Assembly: GCF_020295405.1 (NCBI RefSeq)
Contig: NZ_JADEYP010000002.1
Coordinates: 62,001 to 126,000 of the forward strand
DNA from: Sphingobacterium bovistauri
GTDB taxonomy: Bacteria; Bacteroidota; Bacteroidia; Sphingobacteriales; Sphingobacteriaceae
Length of the DNA stretch: 64,000 bases
Direction: 5' to 3'
Below are positions 1 to 9,300 of this stretch, in pieces. Numbering within the stretch: position 1 is the stretch's first letter; each line of letters opens with the position of its first letter. The position numbers and the translations under genes were made by a program. The notes beneath the pieces are model-generated. The model saw nothing but the letters and a program-made list of their open reading frames with translations. It was not told where the DNA came from and searched no databases.

Positions 1-198
1 TATCTTCAAGTTCAAAGGTTTGGTAATTTATTCTTCTTAAGGTCATCCATCGATGGAATCAATTGGATTAATTTACCCAATATGCCCTGCAAAAGAGATG
101 ATTTAGACGGAAAATTATTACAAATAGGAATTTATCAAATAGCAACAAACAATCAAGAAGGCTACGGCTACTTTTCAAATATCAATTTGTGGCATTAA
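1..198 (+). CDS. C-terminal fragment of a concanavalin-like / DUF1349-like beta-sandwich protein
   Basis: Frame 1 is open from the window edge and stops with TAA at 196-198, giving 65 residues of a protein whose start lies outside the window. The visible stretch contains a pattern like FGNLFFLRSSIDGINW followed by a strand ending in YFSNINLW. This resembles the last strands of DUF1349 or LamG-type jelly-roll domains, where a 'solid-looking spectrum of side chains around S-x-DG-x-x-W' precedes a final F-x-N-I/V-x-L strand. Such domains are often appended to GH43 and related carbohydrate enzymes in Bacteroidota, so a glycan-active parent protein is plausible. The family call is from pattern memory on a short fragment and is tentative; that it is a coding tail is much surer because of the terminator that follows. 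Confidence 0.6.
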   Translation, partial: YLQVQRFGNLFFLRSSIDGINWINLPNMPCKRDDLDGKLLQIGIYQIATNNQEGYGYFSNINLWH

Positions 199-514
199 TG
201 AAGTAGGATTAAAATGTGATTAATTTTAACTCAATAAATTGAGTTAAAATTAAAGTGCTATAAGTGAAAATCTGAATAAATGTAGAAGACTAAAAATTTT
301 AAATTTGATTAAACGTCAGGTTGACATTTTTAATATTTATACCAATTAAATATACTTAAAACGAGCTTTTCGATTTTTAATATTTGTTTAACATAATTAT
401 AAAATTATCAAAAGTAGAGTAATACATACAGATTGTATTTAACTCATTTTTTCTAAATATTATTTTATCCAAAGGGCTTAAGAGTCAAAATATTATCTAA
501 TTAATTATAAACCA
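199..514. promoter_or_regulatory. Gene-free leader upstream of SusCD pair 1
   Basis: This 316-base stretch has no convincing ORF. It begins with the hairpin terminator of the preceding gene (220-253) and continues as very AT-rich DNA to the SusC start at 515, so it should hold the promoter of the 515-7743 transcription unit. A single CAGGTTGA half-site lies at 317-324, similar to half of the direct-repeat motif seen elsewhere in the window, but the partner 10 bp upstream is missing. No clear TAnnTTTG minus-7 box could be fixed. Confidence 0.45.
220..253 (+). terminator. Perfect 16-bp hairpin after the partial upstream gene
   Basis: TTAATTTTAACTCAAT (220-235) is followed, after a two-base AA loop, by its exact reverse complement (238-253). 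It starts 21 bases after the stop of the partial CDS. The stem is AT-rich and no long T tract follows, but position and perfect pairing make a transcription terminator the natural reading. It isolates SusCD operon 1 from upstream transcription. Confidence 0.7.
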
Positions 515-3500
515 ATGAAGAATTTGTATCTATTTAGGATGAAGAGATATTTTCTTTTGTTCCTATTGTTTTTGGGGTCAGTACACGTCTTCGCACAACA
601 AACTGTAACAGGTATAGTTCGTGATCGACAAGGGCAACCCTTAGGAGAAGTAAGTGTAAGAGAATTGGGAGGTTCAATAAGTACTAAAACAAAAGAAAAT
701 GGTAGTTATGAGATTAAAGTTTCCACCGCTGGCAAAACAATTGTTTACACGAGTGTTGGTTATCAAACCAAACAAGTAAAAGTAAGTAGTACGAATGTTT
801 TGAATGTTATTTTGGATGATGCAACTACAAGCCTAGAGGAAACAGTAGTAGTCGGTTATCAAAATATTCAACGAAAAAAAATGACTGGCGCTGTTTCAAC
901 AGTAAAGGGTGCCGAATTTGAAAACACCCCCTATGCGACATTTGATGCTATGCTTCAGGGACGCGTTGCTGGTTTAACAGTTATGAGCACTTCAGGAGAA
1001 CCTGGTACTAACAATATTGTTAATATTCGTGGCTCCAGTAATTTGGGATTAGCTGATAATCAACTGCAAGCACCACTTTATGTGATTGATGGCATCATTT
1101 ACGATGTAAGTGATATAAAAGCTGCATATGGAGATGCAAGCCCCTTACAAGCAATAAATCCAAATGATATAGAATCAGTTGATATCCTGAAAGATGCTTC
1201 TGCATCATCAATTTATGGAGCACGTGCGGCTAATGGTGTAATCATTGTAAAGACTAAGAGACCAGCAGCTGGTGTGCCTGAAATTAGAGTTGCTAGTTAT
1301 GCTGGTATTTCAAGTAGACCTGCGATGAAACCTATTACTGTAGGCGCCGCAGAGCGGAGAATGAAAATGGGTTTACTATATGCGGGTGGGCAATACGATT
1401 GGTTTAATGATAATCAAATTCATCCAATGCTAACAGATAGTCTTAATCCAGCATATAATCATGCCACTGATTGGCAAGGACTATTTTTACAGAGCGCCCC
1501 TATTACCAACGTAAATTTTAGTATCGGAGCCTCAATGGATAAATTTCTCTATCGTATATCTGTACAACATTATTATGAAGAAGGTGTTATGATGGGATTT
1601 GAAAATAAAAATCTCACACCAAGATTATTGCTTCAAGTTAATCCAATGGAAAATTTGCAATTTGAGACAAATATTTTCTCCGGGTTTACCAAAGCAAAAC
1701 ATGGTTCTGGTGATGACAGTAAATATCCATTTAGTACTTGGGGATTTCCTTCTTCATTTTGGGAAATTAATGATCTAGAGAAACAAGTATATACAGGAAG
1801 ATATGATGGTCTTTTAGATGATGATAGAAGCATTAGCTTAAATGGGAATTTCGCTGGAACAATTAAGAAATTTTTGATCCCAGAACTTTCTTTACGATCA
1901 CAGTTTTCTTTTAATGTACATAATAATACTAGAGATTTATTTAGACCAAAGTTATTAACTGGATCTCAAAATGAGGCTTTTAATTGGGTAAATCAAAGTC
2001 GTCGTTGGGAATGGGAGAGTTATTTCAATTATTCAAAATTGATAAATTCTGCTCATACCTTATCAGGCGTACTTGGATTTGGATTAGAAAAAAATATTTC
2101 GAATAACAGCTATTTATGGGGGAGAAGCAACAATAGTGAAGTCATAAAAACAATTACGGGTATTGGCTCTGGTCCAAACTTAACTGGTAACTCTTATATT
2201 GCTGAACGTTCTAGAATGTCTGTATTTGGTCGGTTTGGATATGATTATAAGGATAGATATCTATTATCGGCGAGTTATCGTATGGATGCTTCCTCACGAT
2301 ATAGTAACACCAATAGATGGGGTATATTTCCTTCTATATCTGCAGGTTGGGCTTTATCTGAAGAAGAGTTTTTCAAAGACCTTAATTCGAATGTAAATTT
2401 TCTAAAATTTAGAGGTAGTTATGGGTTAACAGGAAGAGATCCTGGAGGTGAATATGCACATTATTCCATGTTGGGTTATAGTGGAGCTTACTATGGTTCT
2501 GTTCTAGATAATGGTATGAGTAGTAGTATGTATTCATATAACGGAACAAATGTAGTTTATCCAAATTATAATACCTCAGCTACTTCAGCTACAATTAAAT
2601 GGGAGCGTTCTCCTCAATTTAATGCTGGTATTGATATAAGTCTATTTAATGATCGTATAGCAATCAATGCTGATTATTATGTAAGAGATAGTAAAGATTT
2701 AGTGTATGCTTTGCAAATGCCTGCTACTTCAGGTTATTCAACGATTTCAACGAATTTTATTAGTTTAAGGAATACCGGTGTTGAATTGACTCTAAATTCC
2801 CGTAATATGAGTCAAAGGTCACCTTTTCAGTGGAATACGAATTTTAACATCTCCTATAATCGTAATTATGTAACTAGTCTTCCTGATGGAGGAAGAGAGA
2901 TTAAAGTTGGCCCTCCTTGGATGGAAAGAGCGTTGAATGTAGGTAAACCATTATATCCATTTAAAGTTTGGGAAATTGATGGTGTGTATTCTACACTAGC
3001 AGATGTACCTGTAAATCCATTAACAGGAGATAGAATTAGACATGGATCAGCTGGAGGTACTCAATACCAAGCAGGGGATCCAATACGTAGAGATAATAAT
3101 GGCGATTTTATTATTGATGATAATGATAAAGTGGATATGGGAGATCCTAATCCTGATTTCATAGGTGGTATGACACACTCATTAGCATATAAAAACTGGT
3201 CTATTTCTGCTTTGACAACATTTGTTTTCGGACGCACTTTATGGAATGGATATTTATCCGACAAATTACAAGATGCTGGTTCAGCAAGTATTTATTCAAC
3301 TTATGGTCCTAATTCAGCTATCGCTGGAGATTTTAATATGTCAGATTTCTGGATGAAGGACGGTGATGTAGCTAAATTTCCTACACTATTTCGAAACTCT
3401 GTTGATAACTGGCATATTGCCAACAGTACGTTTGTTGAAAATGCAAGTTTTATACGAATTAAAAATGTAAGAATAGGATATAATATTCCACAATCCTTTT

Positions 3501-3673
3501 CTAAAAAGTTTGGTATGAGATCAGTTCGTTTATACGGTGTATTGGATAATATAGCTATAATTTCATGGTCGACCGTTCCAGATCCTGAAGCTGTACAAGC
3601 TAATGGTTATTCTACGGGAAATGGTTATCCAATTCCTAAAAAGTGGACTTTTGGTTTAGATATTTCATTATAG
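515..3673 (+). CDS. SusC/RagA-family TonB-dependent outer-membrane transporter (pair 1)
   Basis: Outer-membrane importer of oligosaccharides, energised by TonB. Order seen: signal peptide (the second Met at residue 9, base 539, gives a more typical MKRYFLLF signal ending VFAQ), a carboxypeptidase-regulatory-like beta-sandwich at about 29-102, a TonB box EETVVVGY at 109-115, the plug with the SusC signature (LYVIDGI, VDILKDASA, IYGARAANGVIIV), then the 22-strand barrel to the C-terminal LDISL. At 1052 residues it is of usual family length. The SusD partner follows 16 bases after the stop. Substrate is inferred from the locus to be an RG-I fragment; the sequence itself does not show it. Confidence 0.96.
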   Translation: MKNLYLFRMKRYFLLFLLFLGSVHVFAQQTVTGIVRDRQGQPLGEVSVRELGGSISTKTKENGSYEIKVSTAGKTIVYTSVGYQTKQVKVSSTNVLNVILDDATTSLEETVVVGYQNIQRKKMTGAVSTVKGAEFENTPYATFDAMLQGRVAGLTVMSTSGEPGTNNIVNIRGSSNLGLADNQLQAPLYVIDGIIYDVSDIKAAYGDASPLQAINPNDIESVDILKDASASSIYGARAANGVIIVKTKRPAAGVPEIRVASYAGISSRPAMKPITVGAAERRMKMGLLYAGGQYDWFNDNQIHPMLTDSLNPAYNHATDWQGLFLQSAPITNVNFSIGASMDKFLYRISVQHYYEEGVMMGFENKNLTPRLLLQVNPMENLQFETNIFSGFTKAKHGSGDDSKYPFSTWGFPSSFWEINDLEKQVYTGRYDGLLDDDRSISLNGNFAGTIKKFLIPELSLRSQFSFNVHNNTRDLFRPKLLTGSQNEAFNWVNQSRRWEWESYFNYSKLINSAHTLSGVLGFGLEKNISNNSYLWGRSNNSEVIKTITGIGSGPNLTGNSYIAERSRMSVFGRFGYDYKDRYLLSASYRMDASSRYSNTNRWGIFPSISAGWALSEEEFFKDLNSNVNFLKFRGSYGLTGRDPGGEYAHYSMLGYSGAYYGSVLDNGMSSSMYSYNGTNVVYPNYNTSATSATIKWERSPQFNAGIDISLFNDRIAINADYYVRDSKDLVYALQMPATSGYSTISTNFISLRNTGVELTLNSRNMSQRSPFQWNTNFNISYNRNYVTSLPDGGREIKVGPPWMERALNVGKPLYPFKVWEIDGVYSTLADVPVNPLTGDRIRHGSAGGTQYQAGDPIRRDNNGDFIIDDNDKVDMGDPNPDFIGGMTHSLAYKNWSISALTTFVFGRTLWNGYLSDKLQDAGSASIYSTYGPNSAIAGDFNMSDFWMKDGDVAKFPTLFRNSVDNWHIANSTFVENASFIRIKNVRIGYNIPQSFSKKFGMRSVRLYGVLDNIAIISWSTVPDPEAVQANGYSTGNGYPIPKKWTFGLDISL

Positions 3674-3689
3674 TGTAATCTGTTGAAAA

Positions 3690-5168
3690 ATGAAAAAATA
3701 TAGAGTAAATATATATATAACAATGATACTACTATTACTTGTATCATGTAAAGGGTTTTTGGACTTAGAACCTAAAAGTGAAGCTACGGATGAAAACTTC
3801 TGGAAGTCACAAGATGATGCTAAATCTGCAGTAGCAGGAATGTATGCTTTGTTAAGAGTGGCATTAAATGGTGGATATGGAATTGCACATTATGCTTATG
3901 GGGACTTAGCTTCTGACGAGGTTAATTCAGCAAATGTTGATCCATATCATCATATTGTAAATATGAATTTGAATTTGTCATTGGCCTCTTCAAATACAGG
4001 TAATGCAGTTTACCTATTAAGAAGGTATGATGATTTTTATAAAGTCATAGATCAGGCGAATAGAGTGATCAAACATCTAAATCAGATGGAAAATAGTTTT
4101 TTCGATAGTGAAAAGACAAAAAAGTATTTTATTGGTGAAGCGTATTTTATAAGATCGTTTACATATTTCTATTTAGGTAGAATATGGGGAGGGGTTCCCA
4201 TTTTGACTGAAGCGACTTCTCCAATATATGCTGTTAATCATGAGTCGGCGACGGCAGAAAAGGTTATGGAACAAAGCCTAAATGATTTGCAAGAAGCGAA
4301 GAAATATTTGGATTGGCGCAATTTAGTTAATACTGACTTTGCTGTCCGAGCAAATAAGGGTGCCGTATTTGCTTTAGAGGCGCATATTGGCGCATGGACT
4401 GGAAATTATAATTCCACAATTGCTGCAGCAGATTCAATAATAAATAGTGAAATGTATTTTTATGTATCTAGAGATAGTTTGGCTTACAAAACCATTTTTA
4501 ATGGAAAATCCTCTGAAGGGATATTTGAAATCTCACAGAGTGCAACTAATGAAGGTACAAGTGTTGGGATTGGAACCTTTACATTAGCTTCACCAAAATA
4601 TCATCGTACTATAAGTTCACCTCGTTTAGTTACATCAAAGACACGTATTGATGAATTATATAATGATAGAAATGACAAGCGTCGTAAATTTACAATGGAT
4701 ACTACAATCAATAGCACATTTGTAATATGTAATAAATATTCAAATATTTCCTATCCTGAAGAAGGAAATAATGCTGTGCCTGTTTTTAAAAATAATATAA
4801 TAATTTTTAGGTACTCTGATATTGTTTTATTAAAGGCAGAAGCCTTAGCCGCAACTAATAAATCTAGTCAAGCTATTCAAGTTTTGGATGAAGTCCGTAT
4901 GATGTCTGGTTTAGCACCATGGTCTGGGAATGGGACATTAATGAAAGCCATATTTGATGAACGTGCAAGGGAACTGTTTATGGAAGCTCATCGTTTTTAT
5001 GATATGGTTAGATTGTATAGACATCATGGGATATTTGAATTCCCAGCATCGCGTATGACACAAGAACAATTTAATCGTGGTAAATATATGTGGCCATTTG
5101 ATCCGAGTTTGTTAAATCAAAATCCACTTTTGAAACAAACACCATATTGGGCTACAGTAGGTTTTTAA
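3690..5168 (+). CDS. SusD/RagB-family surface glycan-binding lipoprotein (pair 1)
   Basis: Partner lid of the SusC above; it captures oligosaccharide at the cell surface. It has a lipoprotein signal peptide with the lipobox cysteine at residue 20 (LLVSC), followed by the typical GFLDLEPKSEAT-type start and the F/W-x-x-x-D-D-A element. The TPR-like helical core includes the family's conserved ARELFMEAHRFYDMVRLYR-like segment near residues 429-447, and the end NPLLKQTPYW is the usual SusD C-terminus. Length 492 is normal. The next gene begins 9 bases after the stop, indicating one transcript with 515, 5178 and 6343. Confidence 0.95.
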   Translation: MKKYRVNIYITMILLLLVSCKGFLDLEPKSEATDENFWKSQDDAKSAVAGMYALLRVALNGGYGIAHYAYGDLASDEVNSANVDPYHHIVNMNLNLSLASSNTGNAVYLLRRYDDFYKVIDQANRVIKHLNQMENSFFDSEKTKKYFIGEAYFIRSFTYFYLGRIWGGVPILTEATSPIYAVNHESATAEKVMEQSLNDLQEAKKYLDWRNLVNTDFAVRANKGAVFALEAHIGAWTGNYNSTIAAADSIINSEMYFYVSRDSLAYKTIFNGKSSEGIFEISQSATNEGTSVGIGTFTLASPKYHRTISSPRLVTSKTRIDELYNDRNDKRRKFTMDTTINSTFVICNKYSNISYPEEGNNAVPVFKNNIIIFRYSDIVLLKAEALAATNKSSQAIQVLDEVRMMSGLAPWSGNGTLMKAIFDERARELFMEAHRFYDMVRLYRHHGIFEFPASRMTQEQFNRGKYMWPFDPSLLNQNPLLKQTPYWATVGF

Positions 5169-5177
5169 TATTAAATA

Positions 5178-6323
5178 ATGAATTTTATGAGAGCCACAAT
5201 ATTTTTAATAATTGGAATTATCTTTCTTTTTTCAGGATGTAAAAAGGATGCATATTTAACCGATGATGGATTACATTCAGAATATGTAAACCAATCTACA
5301 TATGATTATTTAGCTAATCATCCGCAAGGAATGTTTGATACACTCTTGTTAATTATAGATCATTTTGGATTAAAAGAGGAACTTAATTCTTCGAAAACTT
5401 TTTGGGCACCCTCTGATTATTCTATAAAGAGATTTTATAAAGTAAAAGAGGCAATACTAAAAGAAACAGACGAAAATGCAGAATATACATTTGAAAAATT
5501 TTTGACAGATATTTCCGTTGATTCACTTCGAGCTTATATGTATAGTGATGCACAACATAGTTTATCAACTGCAAAGACGAGTTATATTCAATTGTCTAAT
5601 AATACTTCGATAGATGGATTTGCGTATAATAAGCAAAAGCAGCCTCAAGGTCAATGGTCTTATCAGGATGTATTTTACTTATATTATATAAAAGTGAGGG
5701 GAGACGTTGATCAAACAGCACCTGATGGGAGTATAAGAGTTGATCGTAATGATCAAGCAGATGTAAGAGTATATTGTCAAACTACGGGAATTAAAACAAA
5801 TACCGGAACTGTTATTAACGTACTAAACAACTTGCATACGTTTATATTAGATTTCAATGAATCAGGTGAAACAGGGCCATTGATTGAGGATATAGAAAAT
5901 GGTGGGTTAAGATTTACATACTCCGTAGCATTTAAAGCAGCCTCATCTTATTCAGGTACTACAGTTACAATTCCTAGCGCATGGGTTGCCGAAACATTTG
6001 CTTTAGACGCAGAGGAAATTCCATCTATAGTACGTAGTTCTATTGCTTTTGGAGCTATAGAGCCAAATGGCACATTTAATACGAATTATACAGCGACAGC
6101 TCCAGGACATTGGTTTAGTGCAAATGGAGGTGTTGTTTCATGGGGGACGGATGCACGCCTGTTTTCTGAATATACTCCTTCTACATGGACGTTTTTAATT
6201 GGACAATATCCAAGTCGATCTGCAATAGGAGATACATATACAATTAAACAAGCCATGGAATATACAAATAGGAGTAATAAGAAGATACGAGTGGAATTTG
6301 TATTTAATGTTAGAATTAATTAA
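5178..6323 (+). CDS. FAS1-like lipoprotein with a C-terminal DUF4859-like module
   Basis: Probable accessory surface protein of SusCD pair 1. Lipobox cysteine is at residue 21 (FLFSGC). Residues about 35-225 resemble a fasciclin (FAS1) domain: STYDYLANH, a helix leading to a T-F-W-A-P-S-D-Y-S-I segment like the FAS1 TVFAPTD motif, and a terminal N-x-L-H-T-F strand. Residues about 240-381 form a beta-rich module with the pattern GHWF-x-ANGG-VVSWG and W-x-F-x-IGQYP, which I believe is the DUF4859 type. The same module ends the next protein. Both domain calls rest on remembered patterns. By position it would be a surface glycan-binding protein, but no binding site can be named. Confidence 0.75.
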   Translation: MNFMRATIFLIIGIIFLFSGCKKDAYLTDDGLHSEYVNQSTYDYLANHPQGMFDTLLLIIDHFGLKEELNSSKTFWAPSDYSIKRFYKVKEAILKETDENAEYTFEKFLTDISVDSLRAYMYSDAQHSLSTAKTSYIQLSNNTSIDGFAYNKQKQPQGQWSYQDVFYLYYIKVRGDVDQTAPDGSIRVDRNDQADVRVYCQTTGIKTNTGTVINVLNNLHTFILDFNESGETGPLIEDIENGGLRFTYSVAFKAASSYSGTTVTIPSAWVAETFALDAEEIPSIVRSSIAFGAIEPNGTFNTNYTATAPGHWFSANGGVVSWGTDARLFSEYTPSTWTFLIGQYPSRSAIGDTYTIKQAMEYTNRSNKKIRVEFVFNVRIN

Positions 6324-6342
6324 TCATTAATAACAGAATGTT

Positions 6343-7743
6343 ATGAATTTGAAAAATATTTGGAAATTGAGCTTTGTAATTATCATTGTATATTTAAGTT
6401 CATGTAAACCTGAAACTATTGGTTTTTTGAATGATAATATGCGTTACAATGTGTCTGAGCTTCAGGCTGTACAGGGCTCCTCAGTAACCACAAATCCATT
6501 AGTCGCAAATGGAAGTTCAACACCCATGAGTGTTAAGTTAGTTGCTGTAAGAAATAAAGTTACAGGAGAGATCGTAAATGATTTTTTGACAGAACAAGAG
6601 TATTCTGTTTATTTAGGTCAGGTAGGTTCTGATATTAATACAATGGATCAATTGTCAGCATTGATTGGTACTAAAAAATCACCTGCGATTTCAGTGAATG
6701 GAATAGGAGGTAAAGTAGTATTGACTCCTGCAACTGAGAGTGTTCCCGCAGGACTTTATACTCTGGATATTGATATATCTAATATTTCTGGACAAAAATC
6801 ATATAAAGATGTTTTGAATATTAATCTGATAGAACTAAAACCAGATTCAATTTTTTCTAAAAGTGCCACCTCTTCAGGTCTATCTTCTGAAACTGATGTG
6901 AGAAATTTAGCTTCTACTGATTATTCTACTACTATTCAATATATTCCTGGAAATGAAAATAAAATTATATTCATGTGGTTAGATAAAAATGGAAAGGCCT
7001 TTAATCCAAAACAAGGAGAAGTTATTAAAAGAGCAAGCCTGCCAAGTTTTGCAGATTGGTCACCTTTTTATCCTGAGCAATTAACCGATACATCAATAGT
7101 ATATCAGTATCCTTATTTTAAAGGCTTATCTTATCCAGTAAAAACAACAGTTCGCGTAGGAGAGTCTAATTTCACAAATTTGACTTCAAACTATAGAATT
7201 AATGGTGCATTTACAAGTTTGGGAAGAAATATTAATACTTCTTTGATGGCTCGCTTTTATAAGCCAGGGATACATATTGTTAAGTTTAAGGTGAAGAATT
7301 TGAACCATCGATATCCATTCTTTAAAACAACAACTATTACTAAAAATGTTATCCTTCCATTTGGAGCTGGATATGCTTCAACAAAAGTTGATGTCAATAA
7401 AACGGATATTTTAAATGCGCTTAAAATATCAGAACAGGTCTTTTTAGATGGTTTATTAAAAGAGGTTTCTTTTTATGCAACTCAAGCTGATGGAACTCGT
7501 AATGCTACTAATACGGCGAATGCTCCAGGTATGTGGTTGGATGAACTAGGAAATACTGTGAATTGGGGAGGTAGGGCTAAACTCTATTCAGAATACAACA
7601 AAAATGATTGGGCTTTCTATGTTGGTCAGTTTCCAGACAAAAATGTGGTAGGTGAAAAGATGACAATTAAGCAATCTTTTGTCTATGATGATGGACAATA
7701 CTTTAATGAAATTCTATATGTATTAAATGTAATTATTCAATAA
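6343..7743 (+). CDS. DUF5007-like lipoprotein with a C-terminal DUF4859-like module
   Basis: Surface lipoprotein of unknown function, last gene of operon 1. Signal peptide ends at lipobox Cys21 (YLSSC), then PETIGFLNDNMRYNV, a start I associate with DUF5007 proteins that accompany SusCD pairs in Sphingobacteriaceae. The N-terminal 350 residues look like successive beta domains. The last 130 residues (GMWLDELGNTVNWG, W-A-F-Y-V-G-Q-F-P, TIKQSF) align with the end of the preceding protein, so the two share a paralogous C-terminal module. It lies 19 bases after that gene and is followed by a terminator at 7765-7799. A carbohydrate-binding role is inference from context. Confidence 0.75.
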   Translation: MNLKNIWKLSFVIIIVYLSSCKPETIGFLNDNMRYNVSELQAVQGSSVTTNPLVANGSSTPMSVKLVAVRNKVTGEIVNDFLTEQEYSVYLGQVGSDINTMDQLSALIGTKKSPAISVNGIGGKVVLTPATESVPAGLYTLDIDISNISGQKSYKDVLNINLIELKPDSIFSKSATSSGLSSETDVRNLASTDYSTTIQYIPGNENKIIFMWLDKNGKAFNPKQGEVIKRASLPSFADWSPFYPEQLTDTSIVYQYPYFKGLSYPVKTTVRVGESNFTNLTSNYRINGAFTSLGRNINTSLMARFYKPGIHIVKFKVKNLNHRYPFFKTTTITKNVILPFGAGYASTKVDVNKTDILNALKISEQVFLDGLLKEVSFYATQADGTRNATNTANAPGMWLDELGNTVNWGGRAKLYSEYNKNDWAFYVGQFPDKNVVGEKMTIKQSFVYDDGQYFNEILYVLNVIIQ

Positions 7744-7764
7744 ATAATTATATCTTAAATTGGT

Positions 7765-7799
7765 AAAACAGATTTGTTAAATTTTGACAAATCTGTTTT
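7765..7799 (+). terminator. Rho-independent terminator ending operon 1
   Basis: AAAACAGATTTGT (7765-7777) and its exact reverse complement ACAAATCTGTTTT (7787-7799) enclose a 9-base loop. The descending strand ends in TTTT, and the structure begins 22 bases after the stop of the 6343-7743 gene. It separates SusCD operon 1 from the BNR-4 gene. Confidence 0.85.
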
Positions 7800-7832
7800 G
7801 CGTTTTAATATCATCTACTTAAAGCCTGAATT

Positions 7833-9140
7833 ATGTCAAAAAAACTATTTGTACTCAGTATACTGCTGAGTTGCATTTTAATGAATTTATCTGCTCAGAA
7901 AAAAACCAAACTATCAGAAGTAGGTCAAGGATGGGCTAAGAATACTGTTAATACCGCAGTATTTCGTAAAAACTCTCTAGTTAGTAATAGGAAGCATCAA
8001 TTTATAGCTTATTATGATGGCCAAGGTTTTTTGGTAGTTGGCAAGAGAAGATTGAGGTCCAGACAGTGGGAAATAAAAAGAACTAATTTTAAGGGCAATA
8101 CTAAAGATGCGCACAATGTCATTAGTATGATGTTGGATGGTGATGACTATTTACATATTGCTTTTGATCATCACAATTCCAAATTACGTTATATCAAGTC
8201 TATCCGAGCTGAAAGTTTAGAATTTACATCCGAATTGCCTATGCTGGGACAGCAAGAGAAAGTTGTCACCTATCCTGAATTTTTCAAATTGCTTAACGGT
8301 GATATTTTGTTTATGTATAGAGATGGTGGTTCTGGAAATGGAAATCTAGTCATTAATAAATATGATAGAGCAAAAGGCACATGGATTAGATTACATCAAA
8401 ATCTTATTGATGGAGAACGGAAGCGTAATGCTTATTGGCAAGCCTATGTAGATAATAAGGGACGTATTCATATATCATGGGTGTGGCGAGAGAGTCCAAA
8501 TGTTGCAAGTAATCACGATATGGCTTATGCGTATTCGGAAGATGGTGGGATCTCGTGGAAAAAGTCAACCGGTGAAACCTACATTTTACCAATCAAAGCA
8601 AGCACAGCAGAATATGTTGTCCGTATACCTGAAAATAGTGATTTAATCAATCAAACATCCATGTCTGCTGATAAGGATGGTAATCCATTTATTGTTTCAT
8701 ATTGGAAGAGTCAATATGCAGAGAGGCCGCAATACAAAATGGTTTATCTAAATAGTGGAAGATGGGAAACACAATCTTTCGATTTTAGATCAACTAGTTT
8801 TACGTTGGGAGGATATGGTACTAAGCAAATTCCGATATCCAGACCTCAACTTATAGTAAAGGGGCGTGGAAGAAAATTGGAAGCTTGGATGATATTCAGA
8901 GACGATGAACGTAAAAATGCAATCTCAATATTGAGCTGGAAGAAGAAAGAAAAAAACAAGCACACAATAGTTGATCTATATAAAGAATCTGTTGCGGCAT
9001 GGGAGCCTACATTTGACACAGAGTTGTGGCGCAAGAAAAATGTATTGAGTTTATTTGTGCAACATACGGTGCAGGTCGATGGTGAGGGGTTGTCTGATTC
9101 ACAGTCTACACCAATATTGGTTTTAGACTATAAGCCTTAG
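7833..9140 (+). CDS. BNR-4 repeat seven-bladed propeller enzyme (PL24/PL25/GH145-like)
   Basis: Secreted enzyme candidate of the BNR-4 group, which includes ulvan lyases PL24 and PL25 and the alpha-L-rhamnosidase family GH145 that removes rhamnose from glucuronic acid. Signal peptide 1-21 ends in LSAQ. Family features seen: [24 protein letters not shown] around residues 91-114 (His94, His108, His113/114 are candidates for catalysis or acidic-sugar binding), the [17 protein letters not shown] bladed repeat near residues 228-243, and W-x-A-Y-V-D-x-x-G-R-I-H. Length 435 fits a single propeller. Which of the three activities it has cannot be told by eye; in an RG-I locus with GH115 a GH145-like or lyase activity on uronate-linked rhamnose is plausible. 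It follows a terminator, so it probably has its own promoter in the 33-base gap or is read through. Confidence 0.8.
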   Translation: MSKKLFVLSILLSCILMNLSAQKKTKLSEVGQGWAKNTVNTAVFRKNSLVSNRKHQFIAYYDGQGFLVVGKRRLRSRQWEIKRTNFKGNTKDAHNVISMMLDGDDYLHIAFDHHNSKLRYIKSIRAESLEFTSELPMLGQQEKVVTYPEFFKLLNGDILFMYRDGGSGNGNLVINKYDRAKGTWIRLHQNLIDGERKRNAYWQAYVDNKGRIHISWVWRESPNVASNHDMAYAYSEDGGISWKKSTGETYILPIKASTAEYVVRIPENSDLINQTSMSADKDGNPFIVSYWKSQYAERPQYKMVYLNSGRWETQSFDFRSTSFTLGGYGTKQIPISRPQLIVKGRGRKLEAWMIFRDDERKNAISILSWKKKEKNKHTIVDLYKESVAAWEPTFDTELWRKKNVLSLFVQHTVQVDGEGLSDSQSTPILVLDYKP

Positions 9141-9207
9141 CGCGGTAGTCCTATTTTTAAAAGTTATTTTGATTTTAAGTGTAAGAATCATCTTGCACGA
9201 TACTAAT

Positions 9208-9271
9208 TGTTGGAAAACAACATGACAGTCCATAACAGTTGTTTGAACGATTTCAAATAATTTAGTTTTTG
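9208..9271 (+). promoter_or_regulatory. Putative operator and promoter of the rhamnose catabolic operon
   Basis: The 160-base gap before rhaT holds TGTTG-GAAAA-CAACA (9208-9222) and an overlapping wider inverted pair AAACAAC (9215-9221) with GTTGTTT (9238-9244). A TTTG at 9242-9245 and a TAGTTTTTG at 9263-9271 loosely resemble the Bacteroidota minus-33 TTTG and minus-7 TAnnTTTG boxes, although the spacing (17) and the extra T are imperfect. A palindrome just upstream of or over a promoter would suit a dimeric repressor such as the GntR protein encoded at 51577. That pairing is inference. The six-copy CAGG motif is absent here. Confidence 0.35.
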
Positions 9272-9300
9272 TAAACCTAATTTAGATTTAATTACAATTT

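Noticed and set aside
317..324. CAGGTTGA half-site upstream of SusC1 as a seventh operator
   Set aside because: No second CAGG lies 10 bp upstream or downstream, so it lacks the feature shared by all six real copies.
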